From NCBI GenBank assembly GCA_037176705.1, contig CM073893.1:18662074-18726073 (forward strand): a stretch of DNA of 64,000 nt, written 5' to 3'. Positions 1 through 12,370 of this stretch are shown here, piece by piece. The position numbers were made by a program, and so were the translations under genes. Each line of letters starts with the position of its first letter. The stretch's first letter is position 1. Source of the stretch: Molossus alvarezi. Taxonomy: Eukaryota > Chordata > Mammalia > Chiroptera > Molossidae. The notes beneath the pieces were generated by a model that was given only the letters and a program-made list of their open reading frames with translations, was not told the DNA's origin and did not search any database.

Positions 1-302
1 GCTAGACAACAAAAAACCACGGGCATTTTCCTGGTTTTCTCAAATGTAAGAAGTCTAACTTTTGTGAAGTCACTCCATGAAAGGAGGACTCCCCCATTTG
101 AATTGCTCCCCCATTTCAAATACATCTGTTGAATGAAACAATTAATGAATGAATAAGGAGCTTTCTATAGGTGTCTATGGGAAATCATTTAATAGACTTT
201 AAAGAGATCACTTAGAATCACAGAATTGGATCTTAAAACCCAAGTCCTCTGCCTGAACCTGAGAAGGGAAATAATAAGAATGGAATTCTATGGATTTTCA
301 AG

Positions 303-520
303 AGAGTGTGCTAGTGATTAAGAGAGTATGTCCAAAAGAATGGTGTCCAAGCTGCACTCTACCACATTACACTCCATATGCTCTTAGACCAATTACCTTA
401 GTATAATAAACATAATTGTAGTTATCTTATATGTTAATAATGAAATAAATTACTACTTGTTAAAACACTTAGCACAGTGCCCAGCATATAGCGAGTGCTC
501 AATATATGAAGCTATCATTT
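303..520 (+). mobile_element. MIR
   Basis: GTGATTAAGAGAGTATGTCC at the head and CACTTAGCACAGTGCCCAGC followed by GAGTGCTCAATATATGA at the tail fit a plus-strand MIR. Confidence 0.8.
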
Positions 521-871
521 CCATTAATGAGTCCCTTCCCTGATTCTGTATGTGGGAAAATCAAGGCTCATGGTGACCTTAACACTAAATTCTCCCAGCT
601 AGTTGGTGGGCTGTAAGTCAGATTAACCAAAACTTAGGCTAGCATTCTTTGAAGCAATTTTAGCTGCCTCAGTTGTATCTGTGTTGTAAATATAAATATT
701 TTACATACTGGTTTCCTCCCAATGGAATAAAGTAAGATCCGTTTCATTTTTGTGTCTCCAGAATCCAGCATATAAGTAGATAATTAAAGGCAACTAAATT
801 AATGAACTATTGACTATTTTTACTTCAAAATGTATTATCAGTGAATGCTGATAAGATATACAAAGGAACTT

Positions 872-1057
872 AAAAAAATGTTTTCATTGATTTTTTAGAG
901 AGAGAGGAAGGGAGAGACAGAAACATGAATGTGAGAGACACATTGATCGGCTGCGGCCTACACGCCCCCTACTGGGCATGTGCCCTGATAGGGAATCCAA
1001 CCCAGACCTCTGAGTTCACGGGATGGCACTCAATCCACTGAGCCACACTGGCCGGGC
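872..1057 (-). mobile_element. VES SINE
   Basis: Minus-strand copy with head ...GGCCCGGCCAGTGTGGCTCA and GA-rich middle. Target duplication caaaggaactt at 861-871 and 1058-1068. Confidence 0.92.
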
Positions 1058-1925
1058 CAAAGGAACTTTTATTTAAAAAGGTAAGCCCTAAGATGAGTAT
1101 TAAAGAAAATGGTGAATACGCATTAGTTCTGAGGATGCAGATGAGCTTTTCAGGGAGTAGGAATGCAGAAAAGGTTCATAACTAGGTGATGGTAAAAGGA
1201 TTAACTTAAGTACATCAGAAGGTTGTATTAGAATGCAGTGTGAACCAGCACATATACAATGAAGCCAATTTAGTAGAAGTAGAAAATAGTATGTATTTAT
1301 TTGGGTATAGTGGGTGATATTTATTTTTGTCTTTAAATTTTTCTTTGCTTTCAATTTGTTTCCAAATAAGCACAGTAATATAGTTAGGAGAAAAAACTCA
1401 ACAAATGGCATGAGGGTGATAGGTAAGAGATTTCAAAGAGAGGAATATGTTAATACATTAGTTAGAAATGTAGGTTTAATTCCACAAGGTGTGTGATATT
1501 TAAAGTGTCTAAGGAATCCTGATTATAAGGCTGAGGGAGGGATTGAGCGAGGTGGGCAGGGCAGGACAGGGCCTTTTGCTGTATAAAATAACAAGGTTAT
1601 AAGGCCTTAGTAGAGTTTTTATGGATCATTTTTAGAAATAACTTTTACTTGATTAAGAGTTAACAACCCCTAACTCTCAATTCTTCTAACAATTTAAGGT
1701 TTGGGCACTAAAATAATGTTAGTGTTTATGACACCATCTGATGAAATAAGAAAGAAGTTGGAGAGAAGAGATTGGGAGGAAAGATAGATGATGGTATGAG
1801 ATTTTCAATTTTGTGTTTTAGATGTTAGGAGGATATCTAAAAGAGACATCTTATAGGCAACTGCAGATATAGGACTGAAGAAAACAGATGAACTTGCTAA
1901 AGCTAATTTGAAAAGGTTTCCACAT

Positions 1926-2122
1926 GCCCTGGCCCATGGATGTAGCTCAACTGGTTGTACTGAGAGGCAGCTAGTTCAATTCCTGGTACATGCCCAGGTT
2001 GAGAGCTTGACCCCCTGTAGGGCACATGCAGGAGGCCAATCGATGGTTCTCTCTCACATAGATGTGTCTATCTCTCTCTCTTAAAAAAAAAAAAATCAAT
2101 TAAAAAAATACATTAAAAAAAA
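1926..2122 (+). mobile_element. VES SINE
   Basis: Plus-strand copy: GCCCTGGCCCATGGATGTAG head, CT-rich middle, A-rich tail. Diverged. Confidence 0.85.
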
Positions 2123-2789
2123 GAAACCTAAGTGAAGCTACTCAAAATAAGCCTCAAGCTTGAGATAAGCTGGGTAGGGTCTTAGAAAGAAAAATAAGAT
2201 TAAAATAAATAACACCATTTTCACCTCTCCCACCCTTTTCATATTGACAAGGTAAAATTGTTGTGACCTTAATAAGCAGTAAAGGGCAAGTAAAAACTCT
2301 AATTCACTCTAATTCATACTTTTTTTGGGCCCATAGCTACTGCTCGCAGATAGTATTACATATAAGTAAAACAAAATAAAAATAAAAAAGCCCCTTATTT
2401 GCTATCCACTTACAAGGAGAGGGTGGCAGAGATCAATTAATGCAGATTTACATAAGTTAATAGAATGGCAGGTCAGAGGTTATTATTTTCACTTCTCACT
2501 TTAATTAAGAAATGCAGACTAAATTTAAGTTTGTGCATGTTTAGCTGGCCAATAACTTTGAGACAGTATGTCAATTGCAACAGAATTTTACAGGACAACC
2601 TTTAAAGCAAGTTTAGACTATCACAAATTGGTATTTTTCTTTATTTTAGCTTTCTGAATATATCACAGTATGGAGAAAATAACAATTGTAGAACTGGGGA
2701 CAATAAAAATGAGGTATCTTACAAAACAGGTGTCTTACCTGTTTATAACTCTCTCTACTCACATTCTAAAAACTTATTTCGTTGGGTAA

Positions 2790-2912
2790 TTTTATGCACA
2801 ACCAATTGACATGGACACTAGGCTGGGGAAGGCAGGAGGGGAGTGGAGGCAGGAAGAAAAGGGTCAAAGGGGAAAAAGGGGGACATCTATAATACTTTCA
2901 ACAATAAAAAAA
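2790..2912 (+). mobile_element. L1 3' end, strongly 5'-truncated
   Basis: Matches the last ~120 bp of the L1 copies in this window: ACCAATTGACATGGACAC, a GA-rich stretch, GGGGGACATCTATAATAC and CAATAAAA. Confidence 0.8.
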
Positions 2913-3001
2913 ATCTACCAAGTACCTTAATACTACAATTAAAAATACTCCTGTTGTTATCTTTTAAGGACACATGTACAATGTTTACTACCAAAGAGAA
3001 C

Positions 3002-3115
3002 CACTTTTGAAGCTGTTATTAGAGGAACAAATTCTGTTTAGTTTTACTTTCTGTGTAGCACTTTTGAAGCTGTTATTAAAGGAACAAATTCTGTTTAGTT
3101 TTACTTTCTGTGTAC
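3002..3115 (+). repeat. 57-bp tandem duplication
   Basis: Two adjacent units, 3002-3058 and 3059-3115, each starting cacttttgaagctgttatta. They differ at only two positions (one internal, one at the last base). The unit is 19 codons long, so one small open frame runs through both, but nothing suggests it is coding. Confidence 0.95.
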
Positions 3116-3526
3116 ATTATATATTCACATCTGATTTTACACTGAATAATATACACAGTATATATTTATAGCAGTAACTATAAGACAGCGATTTCACCAA
3201 TTCATTACTTTTACACTGAGTGCACTTATTTAAGCCTTTCCTTAAGATTTAATATGCATGTGATTACATTTAAAAGTAATTATTGATAATGACATATACT
3301 AAGGCATATACTGTCATATAATTTGGCACATATGGTCACATGTAATCCTTTTATAATTTACGAATTTACTATTCCAAATAATTATTTTGTAGTCATTAAT
3401 GCATGAAGAGACCAGTAAAAACCTTCACAAACAACTGATGGTAGACAAATATCCACATAGCTCTTGTTTCTACCATTATTCCCCTTTATTATTGCTGAGG
3501 GAATTGTAAGTGAACTTGCAGCTTTT

Positions 3527-3777
3527 CTTTTCTTTAAACATTTTCTTCATTGATTTTTAGAGAGAGAGGAAGGGAGAAGGGGAGAGAAAGGAAGGGAGAA
3601 GGAGAGAGGGAAATATCTAAGTGAGAGATTGAAACATCAACTGGCTGCCTCCTGCATGCCGCCCCCTACCAGGGAATTGAGCCTGCAACCTGGGCACGTG
3701 CCCTGACTGGGAATCAAACCAGCAACCTTTCAGTACACAAGACACTATACAACAAACTGAGCTACACTGGCCAGGGA
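3527..3777 (-). mobile_element. VES SINE with expanded GA stretch
   Basis: Minus-strand copy. Target duplication gaacttgcagctttt at 3512-3526 and gaacttggagcttta at 3778-3792. The GA stretch is about 50 bp longer than in most copies here. Confidence 0.9.
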
Positions 3778-3939
3778 GAACTTGGAGCTTTAGAACAGTT
3801 CTTAAAAAAAAAAAAAGTGGGTCCCACTTCCAGATATTCAGGTTCATAAGGTTTGCAGGCCACTCTGAAGATCACATTTTTTGAGAATTTAAGTTCAGAG
3901 AGGAGGAAGTTATATAGAATCCAACAGGCCTCTGTCCCT

Positions 3940-4345
3940 GTGCCCATTCTCTGACAACTGCCAATAGTATCTTGATTTTGGATGGGGTGTTGAACTCTCC
4001 CTTTCCCAACCTATGTATTAGCAGAAGACTGCCTGCCTCTTAACTCTGGAAGTGGGCCCTAGTTGGCTTTAACCCTGGCATAGCCACTGGTCCAGGGATA
4101 GCTTTGTAACCCAAAGTGCCTCTCCCCCAACACCCGCCAAATGTGAATGAGGTAGAGTAAGTTCCCTATGGCTAAGGGAACTTAGCCATGTTTCTGATGA
4201 CTTCACTGAGTTTCTGGATCAACCAGTCCTGAAGGCTGACTACCTTCAGGATTCTCCCTAAGAGGTTTTATGCTCAATTGGTTATAAAAGCCAGTTTGAG
4301 TTGGCTTTCTTGGCATTTGCAATGTAATGAACTCTGACACAAGTA
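3940..4345 (+). mobile_element. Possible ancient LTR remnant
   Basis: TATAAAAGCCAGTTTGAGTTGG followed by a Cys/Leu-type tail near 4290-4340 resembles the end of old mammalian LTRs. Weak evidence and strongly diverged. Confidence 0.3.
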
Positions 4346-4966
4346 CTGCCTTAGCCACAGACTCCCAGGTGGGGTTGATCTACTTCGAAAGTGGCTCTAT
4401 TATCCCCCAATATTATCATTTCACCTTGTTATACCACTTGAAATGCCATTTTGGTTAAAATGCACCTGCTTTTAAAAACACATATACTTCTGAGAAGATT
4501 AAAGAGCCATCAGACACCTGATTTTTGGCATGAATTTTCCCAAGCAAACAGTCTTTCTTTAATGCCAATAAGGTTAGCTATACAGTGTATATGAGAGTTA
4601 TATGTGTGAGAGGGTAAAAAAGTCAGAAGAAGAGTATAATTTTAGAGAATGAGAGCAAGTCTAGGTGAGGTGCTATACAGTAGCAAGAAGGTAGGAAGGG
4701 TTGGTCAAAGCCACTGACTGATCAAAGAGAGATAAAGAAAGGGAAGAATGCAAAGAAACCAATTGTTATTGCCCCACTAATTTGCTTCCAAGTCCTCAAA
4801 CCTAGTAACACTATAGGTTAAACAGGGTTTTTATAGGCTAGCCTAGAAATTTAACCACCAACATGTGAATAATAACCCCCACCTTAAAAACATAAACAGC
4901 TTCTGCTATAGAATAAAGACCTCCCTAGACCTGGCCTCCTCTACTACATACTCCATTTCATTCATT

Positions 4967-4970
<4 letters not shown>

Positions 4971-5009
<39 letters not shown>

Positions 5010-5244
5010 CCTCATCCGAGGATATTTTTCCATTTTTTGTACAGATAGAATGGGAGGGAGAGAGAGGAAGGGAGAGAGACAGAAACATCGACGTGAAGGG
5101 ACACATCGAGTGGCTGCCGCCCGCATGACCAACCAGGGCCGGGGACAAACTGCAACCGAGGTACATGCCCTTAGCGGGAACCGAACCCAGGTCTCTCCGG
5201 ACCGCAGGCTGATGCTCTAACCGCTGAACCAAACCGGCCAGGGC
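4971..5244 (-). mobile_element. VES SINE inserted in the tail of another SINE
   Basis: Minus-strand copy with a ~36-T tail (4971-5006) and the diagnostic ATCCTCATCCGAGGAT. Target duplication tcattcatttatt at 4958-4970 and 5245-5257. Confidence 0.93.
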
Positions 5245-5257
5245 TCATTCATTTATT

Positions 5258-5473
5258 TTTAATTATTTTTTTGCTTTATTGATTTTAGAGAGAGAGGAAG
5301 TGAGAGGAAGAGAGAGTTAGAAACATCAATGAGAGAGGACATCGATTGGCTGCCTCTTGCATGCCCCCATCTGGGGATCAGGCCCACAACCTGGAAATGT
5401 GTCCTGACTGGGAATTGAACCGGTGACCTCTTGGTGCATAGGTCGATGCTCAACCACTGAGCCACACTGGCTG
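5258..5473 (-). mobile_element. VES-type SINE (host of the 4971 copy)
   Basis: Minus-strand copy of the GTGGCTCAGTGGTTGAGC head subtype. Its own duplication tacatactccattt flanks the pair: left at 4946-4959, right at 5475-5490. Its tail was split by the SINE at 4971-5244. Confidence 0.88.
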
Positions 5474-6275
5474 GACTACATACTCCATTTTAGAGCTGTA
5501 CTCAAGTCACACTTGAGAGCTCATAGTTCCTCCTATGCTCACCAGTCTTCCGAAAGACTCACTTAAATGACATCACTGTTGGAAAACATTCCAGTCTAGC
5601 TAGAATGAATCATTTCTTTCTATAAAGTAGGTTTTATCTCCATTATGACCTTTTATTTGTTTGGCTATATAAAATATCATGTTTATAAAATTTCTGCTTG
5701 CTTCCTAAATTTAATTCTAAACAACGTTTTTGAAATCAGAACAGTAACTTAATAATATAGTCCCTCCCTATAATTCTTCATATATAGTATTTAATAAATG
5801 TATTGAATATCAAATAAAATATCAAATTCTATAAGTGAAATCGAACTCTTAAAAAAATTTTTTTTCAAAGGAGGAAATATGGCAGCAGAGTAAATGGAAA
5901 CTACATAGACCATCTCCCAGGACCAAACTGGACTAACAACTAAAATGAAGACAAATCTTCAGAAAAAAAACAACTGAAAAACAGCTGGATAGAACCCATA
6001 TAACCAGGGACAGAAAGAGGATGCCAAATTGAGCATGCTGAGGGCTATAAATCGAGGCTCATCAAGTAACTGAGACAGCCTCCAGGCAAAAGCTTGAGGA
6101 TAACTGAACCTTTCCCTGGCTTGCAAATTTACCCAGAAAAGTAAGACTTGACAATAGTGTTTAATGTGGGTCCTCCCAAACTCATCCAAATCCAGTAGCA
6201 GGAGCCACAACCAGTGTAACAGGAACACCCAAAGGTAAAATTTGGCAGGCTCCAAAACCCACTGAGACAGCCAAA

Positions 6276-7390
6276 ATGGTGAAACAAAGAAACAATCCCA
6301 AAGGAAAGAACAAGAGAATTCTACAGTAGAAGAGATGAATGAAATGAAATTACATGATATATCAGAGGTAGAGTTCAGAGTAATAATTATTAGAAAGCTC
6401 AACAACATGAATAAAAATATAGAAACACTGAAAATAAACCAACTGGAAATGAAGAACAACATAGCAGAAATAAAGAACACACTGGGCCCTGGCTGGTTTG
6501 GCTCAGCGGTTAGAGCATTGGTCTGCGGTCTGGAGAGATCTGTGTCTGGTTCCCGCTGGGGGCGCGTACCTCGGTTGCAGTTTGTCCCGAGCCCTGTTTG
6601 GGTTGCATGTCCCTTGATGTGTCCCTTTCACGTTGATGCTTCTCTCTCTCTCTCTCACTCTCTCTCTCTCTCTGTCTCCCCCCCTCCCACTCTATCTGAA
6701 CAAAATGTCAAAGAATGTCCTCGGGTGAGGATTAAAAAAAAGAACACACTGGAAGGAATAACCGGCAGAGTAGAGGAAGCTGAGGATCGGATCAGTGAAT
6801 TAGAAGACAGGTAGAAAAAAATCACCCACCAGAGAACCAAAAAGAAAAAACAATAAAAAAAAAGGAAGACAGCCTAAGAGAACTGAGTGACAACATAAAA
6901 TGCGACAACATCCGTATCATAGAAGTTTCAGGAAAAGAAGAAAATGAGCAAGGGTTAGAAAATATATTTAAAGAAACAGTGACAGAAAACTTCTCTAACT
7001 TGGTGAAGGAAAAAGGCACACAAGTTCAAGAAGCACAGAGAACCCCAAGGAAAAAGAACCCAAAGAGGCCCACACCAAGACACATAATAGTTAAAATGCC
7101 AAAAATTAAAGACAAAGAGAGAATCCTAAAGAAAGCAAGAGATATGCAATAGTTACCTACAAAGGAACCCCCATAAGGCTACACGCTGACTTTTCAACAG
7201 AAACACTACAGGCGAGAAGGGAATGGCATGAGGTAATCAAAGTAATGTAAAACAAGAATCTGAACCAAAACTAGTCTATCCAACAAGGCTATCATTCAAA
7301 ATGGAAGGCGAAACAAAGACAAAAAAAGGCTAAGGGAATATATTAGCACCAAACCAGCACTCCAAAAAATGTTAAAAGGACTGCTGTAAT
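6276..7390 (+). pseudogene. L1 ORF1 relic (RNA-binding coiled-coil protein)
   Basis: The frame opens with MVKQRNNPKGKNKR and hits a stop after 17 codons; a lost A relative to the copy at 23669 accounts for it. Further on, coiled-coil sequence (RVEEAEDRISELEDR) is readable at 6767-6811, after the SINE that splits the frame at 6486-6738. Not functional. Confidence 0.85.
6486..6738 (+). mobile_element. VES SINE in L1 ORF1
   Basis: Head GCCCTGGCTGGTTTGGCTCA, TC-rich middle, tail TCCTCGGGTGAGGATTAAAA. Perfect 14-bp duplication aaagaacacactgg at 6472-6485 and 6739-6752. Confidence 0.95.
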
Positions 7391-7735
7391 AAGCAGAAGA
7401 AATAGAAAGAGAAATATAACCAGAATAAATTGAAATGGCAATAAATAAATAAGGACCTATCAATAATAACCTTAAATGTGAATGGATTAAATGTTCTGAT
7501 CAAAAGACAGAGTAGCTGAATGGAAAAGAAAGCATGACTCATATATATGTTTACAAGAGACCCACCTCACAACAATAGACTCACGCAGGTTCAAAGTGAA
7601 GAGATGGAAAAAAATTTCCCAAGCAAACGTAAAAAAAAAAAAAAAAAAAGCTGGGGTAGCAATACTCTATCTGTTGAAATAGACTTCAAAATGAAGGCCA
7701 TAACTAGAGACAAAGAAGACCACTACATAATTTTG

Positions 7736-7986
7736 TTTGTTTGTTTTTATCCTCACCCGAGGACATTTTTCCATTTTTTGTACAGACAGAGTGGGAGGGA
7801 GAGAGAGGAAGAGAGAGAGAGGGAAACATCGATGTGAAAGGGACACATCGACTGGCTGCCACCCGCACGACCAACCAGGGCCGGGGACAAACTGCAACCG
7901 AAGTACGTGCCCTTAGCGGGAACCGAACCCGGGTCTCTCCGGACCGCAGGCGGACGCTCCAACCGCTGAGCCAAACTGGCCAGGGC
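7736..7986 (-). mobile_element. VES SINE in L1 ORF2
   Basis: Minus-strand copy close to consensus (ATCCTCACCCGAGGACATTT). Perfect duplication ccactacataattttg at 7720-7735 and 7987-8002. Confidence 0.95.
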
Positions 7987-9549
7987 CCACTACATAATTT
8001 TGAAAGGATCTATCCAACAGGAGGATATAACTGTGGTAAACATATATGCACCCAACTTAGGAGCACCAAAATACATTAAAAACTTCTGGAGGACTTCAAA
8101 GGAGAAATCAACAGCAATGCATTCATAGCTGAGGACTTCAACACTCCTCTGACATAACTGGATAGATCCTCTAGACAAAAAGTGAACAAGAAAACAGAGA
8201 CTCTAAATGATGCACTAGATCAAATGGATTTAATAGATATCTACAGAGAATTACACCCCAAAACTGCAGAATTCACATTCTTCTCAAGTGCATATGGGGT
8301 ATTCTCAAAGACAGATCACATATTAGGACACAAACTAAGTCTCTACAAGTTCAAGAAGACTGAAATCATATCAAGCATCTTCTCAGATCACAATGGCATG
8401 GAACTAGAAACCAATTACAACAAAAACACGAAAAAAACATTCAAATACATGGAGGCTAAATAGCACATTATTAAACAATGAATGGGTTACCAAGGAGATC
8501 AAGAAAGAAATTAAAAACTTCCTGGAAACCAATGAAAATAAACATACAACAACACAAAATCTATGGGAAGCAGTGAAAGCAGTCCTGAGAGGGAAGTTCA
8601 TAGCACTACAGGCCTACCTCAAGAAACAAGAAAAATTCCTAATTGACTTTCTAACCATACAACTTAAAAGAACTAGAAAGTAAACAAAAAGAAAAATCCA
8701 GAGCAAGTAAAAGGAAAGAAATAAATAGTAAAGGTCCAAGCAGAAACAAACGAGACAGAAACTAAAAAACAAACAAAAACAAATTAAAAGAGCAGGTTCT
8801 TTGAAAAGACAGACAAGATTAATGGACCCTTAGCCAGACTCATCTAGAAACAAAAAGAGAAGACCCAAATAAACAAAATCAGAAACAAAAGAGGAGAAGT
8901 AACAAATAATACCACAGAAATACAAAGGATTAACAAATACTATGAACAACTATATGCCAACTAATTGGAAAATCTACGCAAATTGGACATATTTTTCGAA
9001 ACACACAGTCTCTCAAAACTGAACCGGGAAGAGATAGAAAACTTAAACCAATAACAACTAAGGAAATTAAAAATGTGATCAAGACACTCCCATCAAACAA
9101 AAGCCCAGGTCTGGATGGCTTCATGGGGGAGTTTTACCAAACATTAAAAGTATTAAAAAAAAAAACCAAGAAGAAGGAAGACTTCCAAACTCATTTTATG
9201 AGGTGAGCTTTATTCTAATTCCAAAACCAGATAAAGACACTACAAAGAAAGAAAACTATAAGCCACCATCCCTGATGAACATAGATGCCAAAATTCTTAA
9301 CAGAATATTAGCAAATTGGATCCAGCAATACATCAAAAAAGTATTCACCATGATCAAGTGGGATTCATTCCAGGGATGCAAGGCTGGCACAATATTCACA
9401 TATCAATAAATGTGATATACCACATAAACAAAATGAAAGATAAAAACCATATAATCATATCAATAGATACTCAAAAAGCATTCAACAAAATTCAGTACTC
9501 ATTTCTGATAAAAAACACTCAGCTATTGGGAATAGAGAGACCATATCTT

Positions 9550-9788
9550 TTTTTATTCTCCTCACCCAAGGGCATTTTTGCATTCATCTTCAGATAGACG
9601 GGGAAGGAGAGTGAGAGGAAGAGAGAGAGAAACATTGATGTGAGAGAGACACATCAGCTGGCTGCCACCCACACGACCCCAACCAGAGCTGGAGACAAAC
9701 TGCAACTGAAGTACGTGCCCTTAGTGGGAACCGAACCTGGGTCTCTCTGTGGGCCGACACTCTCGCCGCTGAGCCAAACCAGCCAGGC
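9550..9788 (-). mobile_element. VES SINE in L1 reverse transcriptase region
   Basis: Minus-strand copy. Perfect duplication gagagaccatatctt at 9535-9549 and 9789-9803. Confidence 0.95.
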
Positions 9789-11482
9789 GAGAGACCATAT
9801 CTTGACATAATAAAGACCATCTATGAAAAACCTATAGCCAACATCATACTCAATGGGCAAAAACTAAAAGCATTTCCCTTAAGAACAGGAACAAAACAGG
9901 GATGCCCACCTTTGCCACTCTTATTTAACATAGTTCTGGAAGTCTTAGCCACAGTAATTAGACATGAAGAAAAAAATAAAAGGCATCCAAATTGGAAAGA
10001 AGTGAAACTGTCATTATTCGAAGATGATATGATATTGTACATAAAAAAACCGTAAAGACTCCATCAAAAATCTACTAGAGCTAATAAAGGAATTTGGTGA
10101 AGTAGCAGGATACAAAATTAACATGAAGAAATCAATGGACATCAAAATTACAACTAAACTACAGGACAACCATCATTCAGAACCGCCTGAAATCGAACTG
10201 AATGGAAGTCCTACAACTATGAAATTAAAAAAGCCACACCGAAACTGGTAGGAGGGGCAGAGGCGCAGACCGGAATAAAAATCAGGATACCTTGGCTGTG
10301 AAGGACCTCCCTGAGGAGCGAGGGGTTCCATCCCACACCAGGCACCCAGCTTAGAGTTTCTGTGCCAGGAATAGAAGTCCCATAACTTCTGGCTGTAAAA
10401 TCCAGCCGGAACTGAGGCTGACAGAGGCTGAGGCTGCTGGAGCCCGAGGCAGTTCTTCTTAAAGGGCCTGTACACGGACTTACTTGGACCAGCACCCTCT
10501 GAGATCCAGCACAAAGGGAAGGCAGCTTGAAAGGTACCAGAGACATACAAGGTAGAACTGAGTTGTCTGGCATTAGGGCGAAGGTTGGATAGGCAGGTTT
10601 TTTCTGGACAGCTGTGTTGGCGGAGGCCATTGCTCCTTTGGTGAGCCCTTCCCCAACAAGGCTGGCAGACAGGCGCCATATCTGGGCCTCCAGCGACTTG
10701 GCTCACACTGTATGCCACGCCCTGATGATTCCCTGTCCCACGCAACTTTCGGGCCCACCCAAACTGTTTCCAGTGACTTTACCATAGGATTGGCCTGTTT
10801 TGGCTCCTGCTTTAGATTTTCCTAAAATCTCTCAAACCAGCAGCATCTGGCTACAGCAAGCCCCATACCTCTTGTTAAATGGCCCTAGGCCTGGTATTAG
10901 AAGCAGCCAGCCTTGGTTCACAGCTTGGTTTTGCCTGGGCATCTCCAAGCCCAGCAGAAGAAGCAGCCATCAGCAGATTGCTTTGTAGCTTATGCCTCAT
11001 GGCCCCAGGCAGAACATAGGCAGTGGCTGATCTTGCCCAGAATGAGCACATCCAGTGGACAGCTTCAGATCACGTTGAAGCACCACCACCCAACCACCTC
11101 CACAAGTGACACACTCAATGAATGGATTTAGTGGGTACCAGAGCTCTGCTGAAGTGAGTCTTGCTCTGTGTGGTGGGCCCCTACACAGTTGATCCTCCAA
11201 GGCAGTCAGAGGTCGGTGGTTAGTGGTCATAGCCAGTACTTGCAGCTGATCAACCTGAGTAAATCCCTCCCATTGACTTGCCAACAGCAATCAAGATTCA
11301 ATTACCAAAAAAGGGTATAAAGTCCACACAAGGAGTGTATCTCAAGGGCCCAGCTGGGTGACCAGGGAGGCTGTACCGCTGGACCCTACAGGACACCTAC
11401 TACCAACAGGCCACCCTAGGAAGCCTAAGGGACATAGCAACTCTACTTAATACATAGAAACAAACACAGGGAGGCAGCCAAA

Positions 11483-12370
11483 ATGAGGAGACAAACAAAC
11501 ATGTCCCAAATGAAAGAACAGAACAAAACTCCAGGAAAAGAACTAAAAGAAATGGAGATAAGCAATCTATAATAGATGCAGAGTTCAAAACACTGTTTAT
11601 AAGAATGCTCAATGAACTTAGTGAGAATTTCAAGGAACTTAGTGAGGACCTCAAGAGCATAATAAAGGATCAGTCAGAAATGAAGGACACACTAACTAAA
11701 ATAATAATATACAGGGAATCAATAGTAGAGTAGGTGAAGCCAAGAAGCAAACCATCGGTTTGGAACATAAGGAAACAAAACACCCAATCAGAACAGCAAA
11801 AAGAAAACAGAATAAAAAAAAAATGAGGATAGTATAAGGACCCTCTGGGACAACTTTAAGCATACCAACATTTGTATCATGGAAGAGAGAGAAGGCAAAA
11901 AACTGAAAACCTATTTTAAAAAATAATGGCAGAAAACTTCCCTAACTTGGTGAAGGAAACAGACATAGAAGTTCAGGAAGCACAGAGAGTTCCAAACAAG
12001 ATGAACCCAAAGATGTCCACACCAAGACACATCATCATCAAAATGCAAAAGGTTAAAGACAGAGAGAGAATCTTAAAAGCAGCAAGAGAAAAGCAGTTAG
12101 TTACCTACAACAGCAGTCCCATAAGGCTGTCAGCCGATTTTTAAAAAGAAACTTGGCAGGCTGGAAGGGAGTGGCAAGAAATATTTAAAGGGATGAAAAG
12201 CAAGGATGTACAACCAAGATTACTCTATCCTGCAAAGCTATCATTCAGAATTGATAGCCATATAAAGTTTCCCAGACAAGGAAAAGCTAAAGGAGTTCAT
12301 CACCACCAAACCATTATCATATGAAATGTTGACGGGTCTTCTTGAAGAAGAAGAAGAAGATAAAAAAATA
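11483..12370 (+). pseudogene. ORF1 relic of the HAL1-like element
   Basis: L1-type ORF1 with an early stop in NL|TAA near 11571. A long open piece at 11926-12144 (MAENFPNLVKETDIEVQEAQ, then TPRHIIIKMQKVKDRERIL) matches the C-terminal half of L1 ORF1p. It looks non-functional. Confidence 0.8.
12343..12362. repeat. (GAA)n run in HAL1-like 3' UTR
   Basis: Six to seven GAA units at the border between ORF1 and the 3' UTR of the HAL1-like element. Confidence 0.9.

Noticed and set aside
6335..6814. 159-codon open frame
   Set aside because: It is L1 ORF1 sequence read through an inserted SINE; the middle part is SINE translation.
10173..10745. 190-codon open frame as a host gene
   Set aside because: It lies antisense in the 5' UTR of a transposon, has no recognised domain and no splice context. 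Kept only as a finding.
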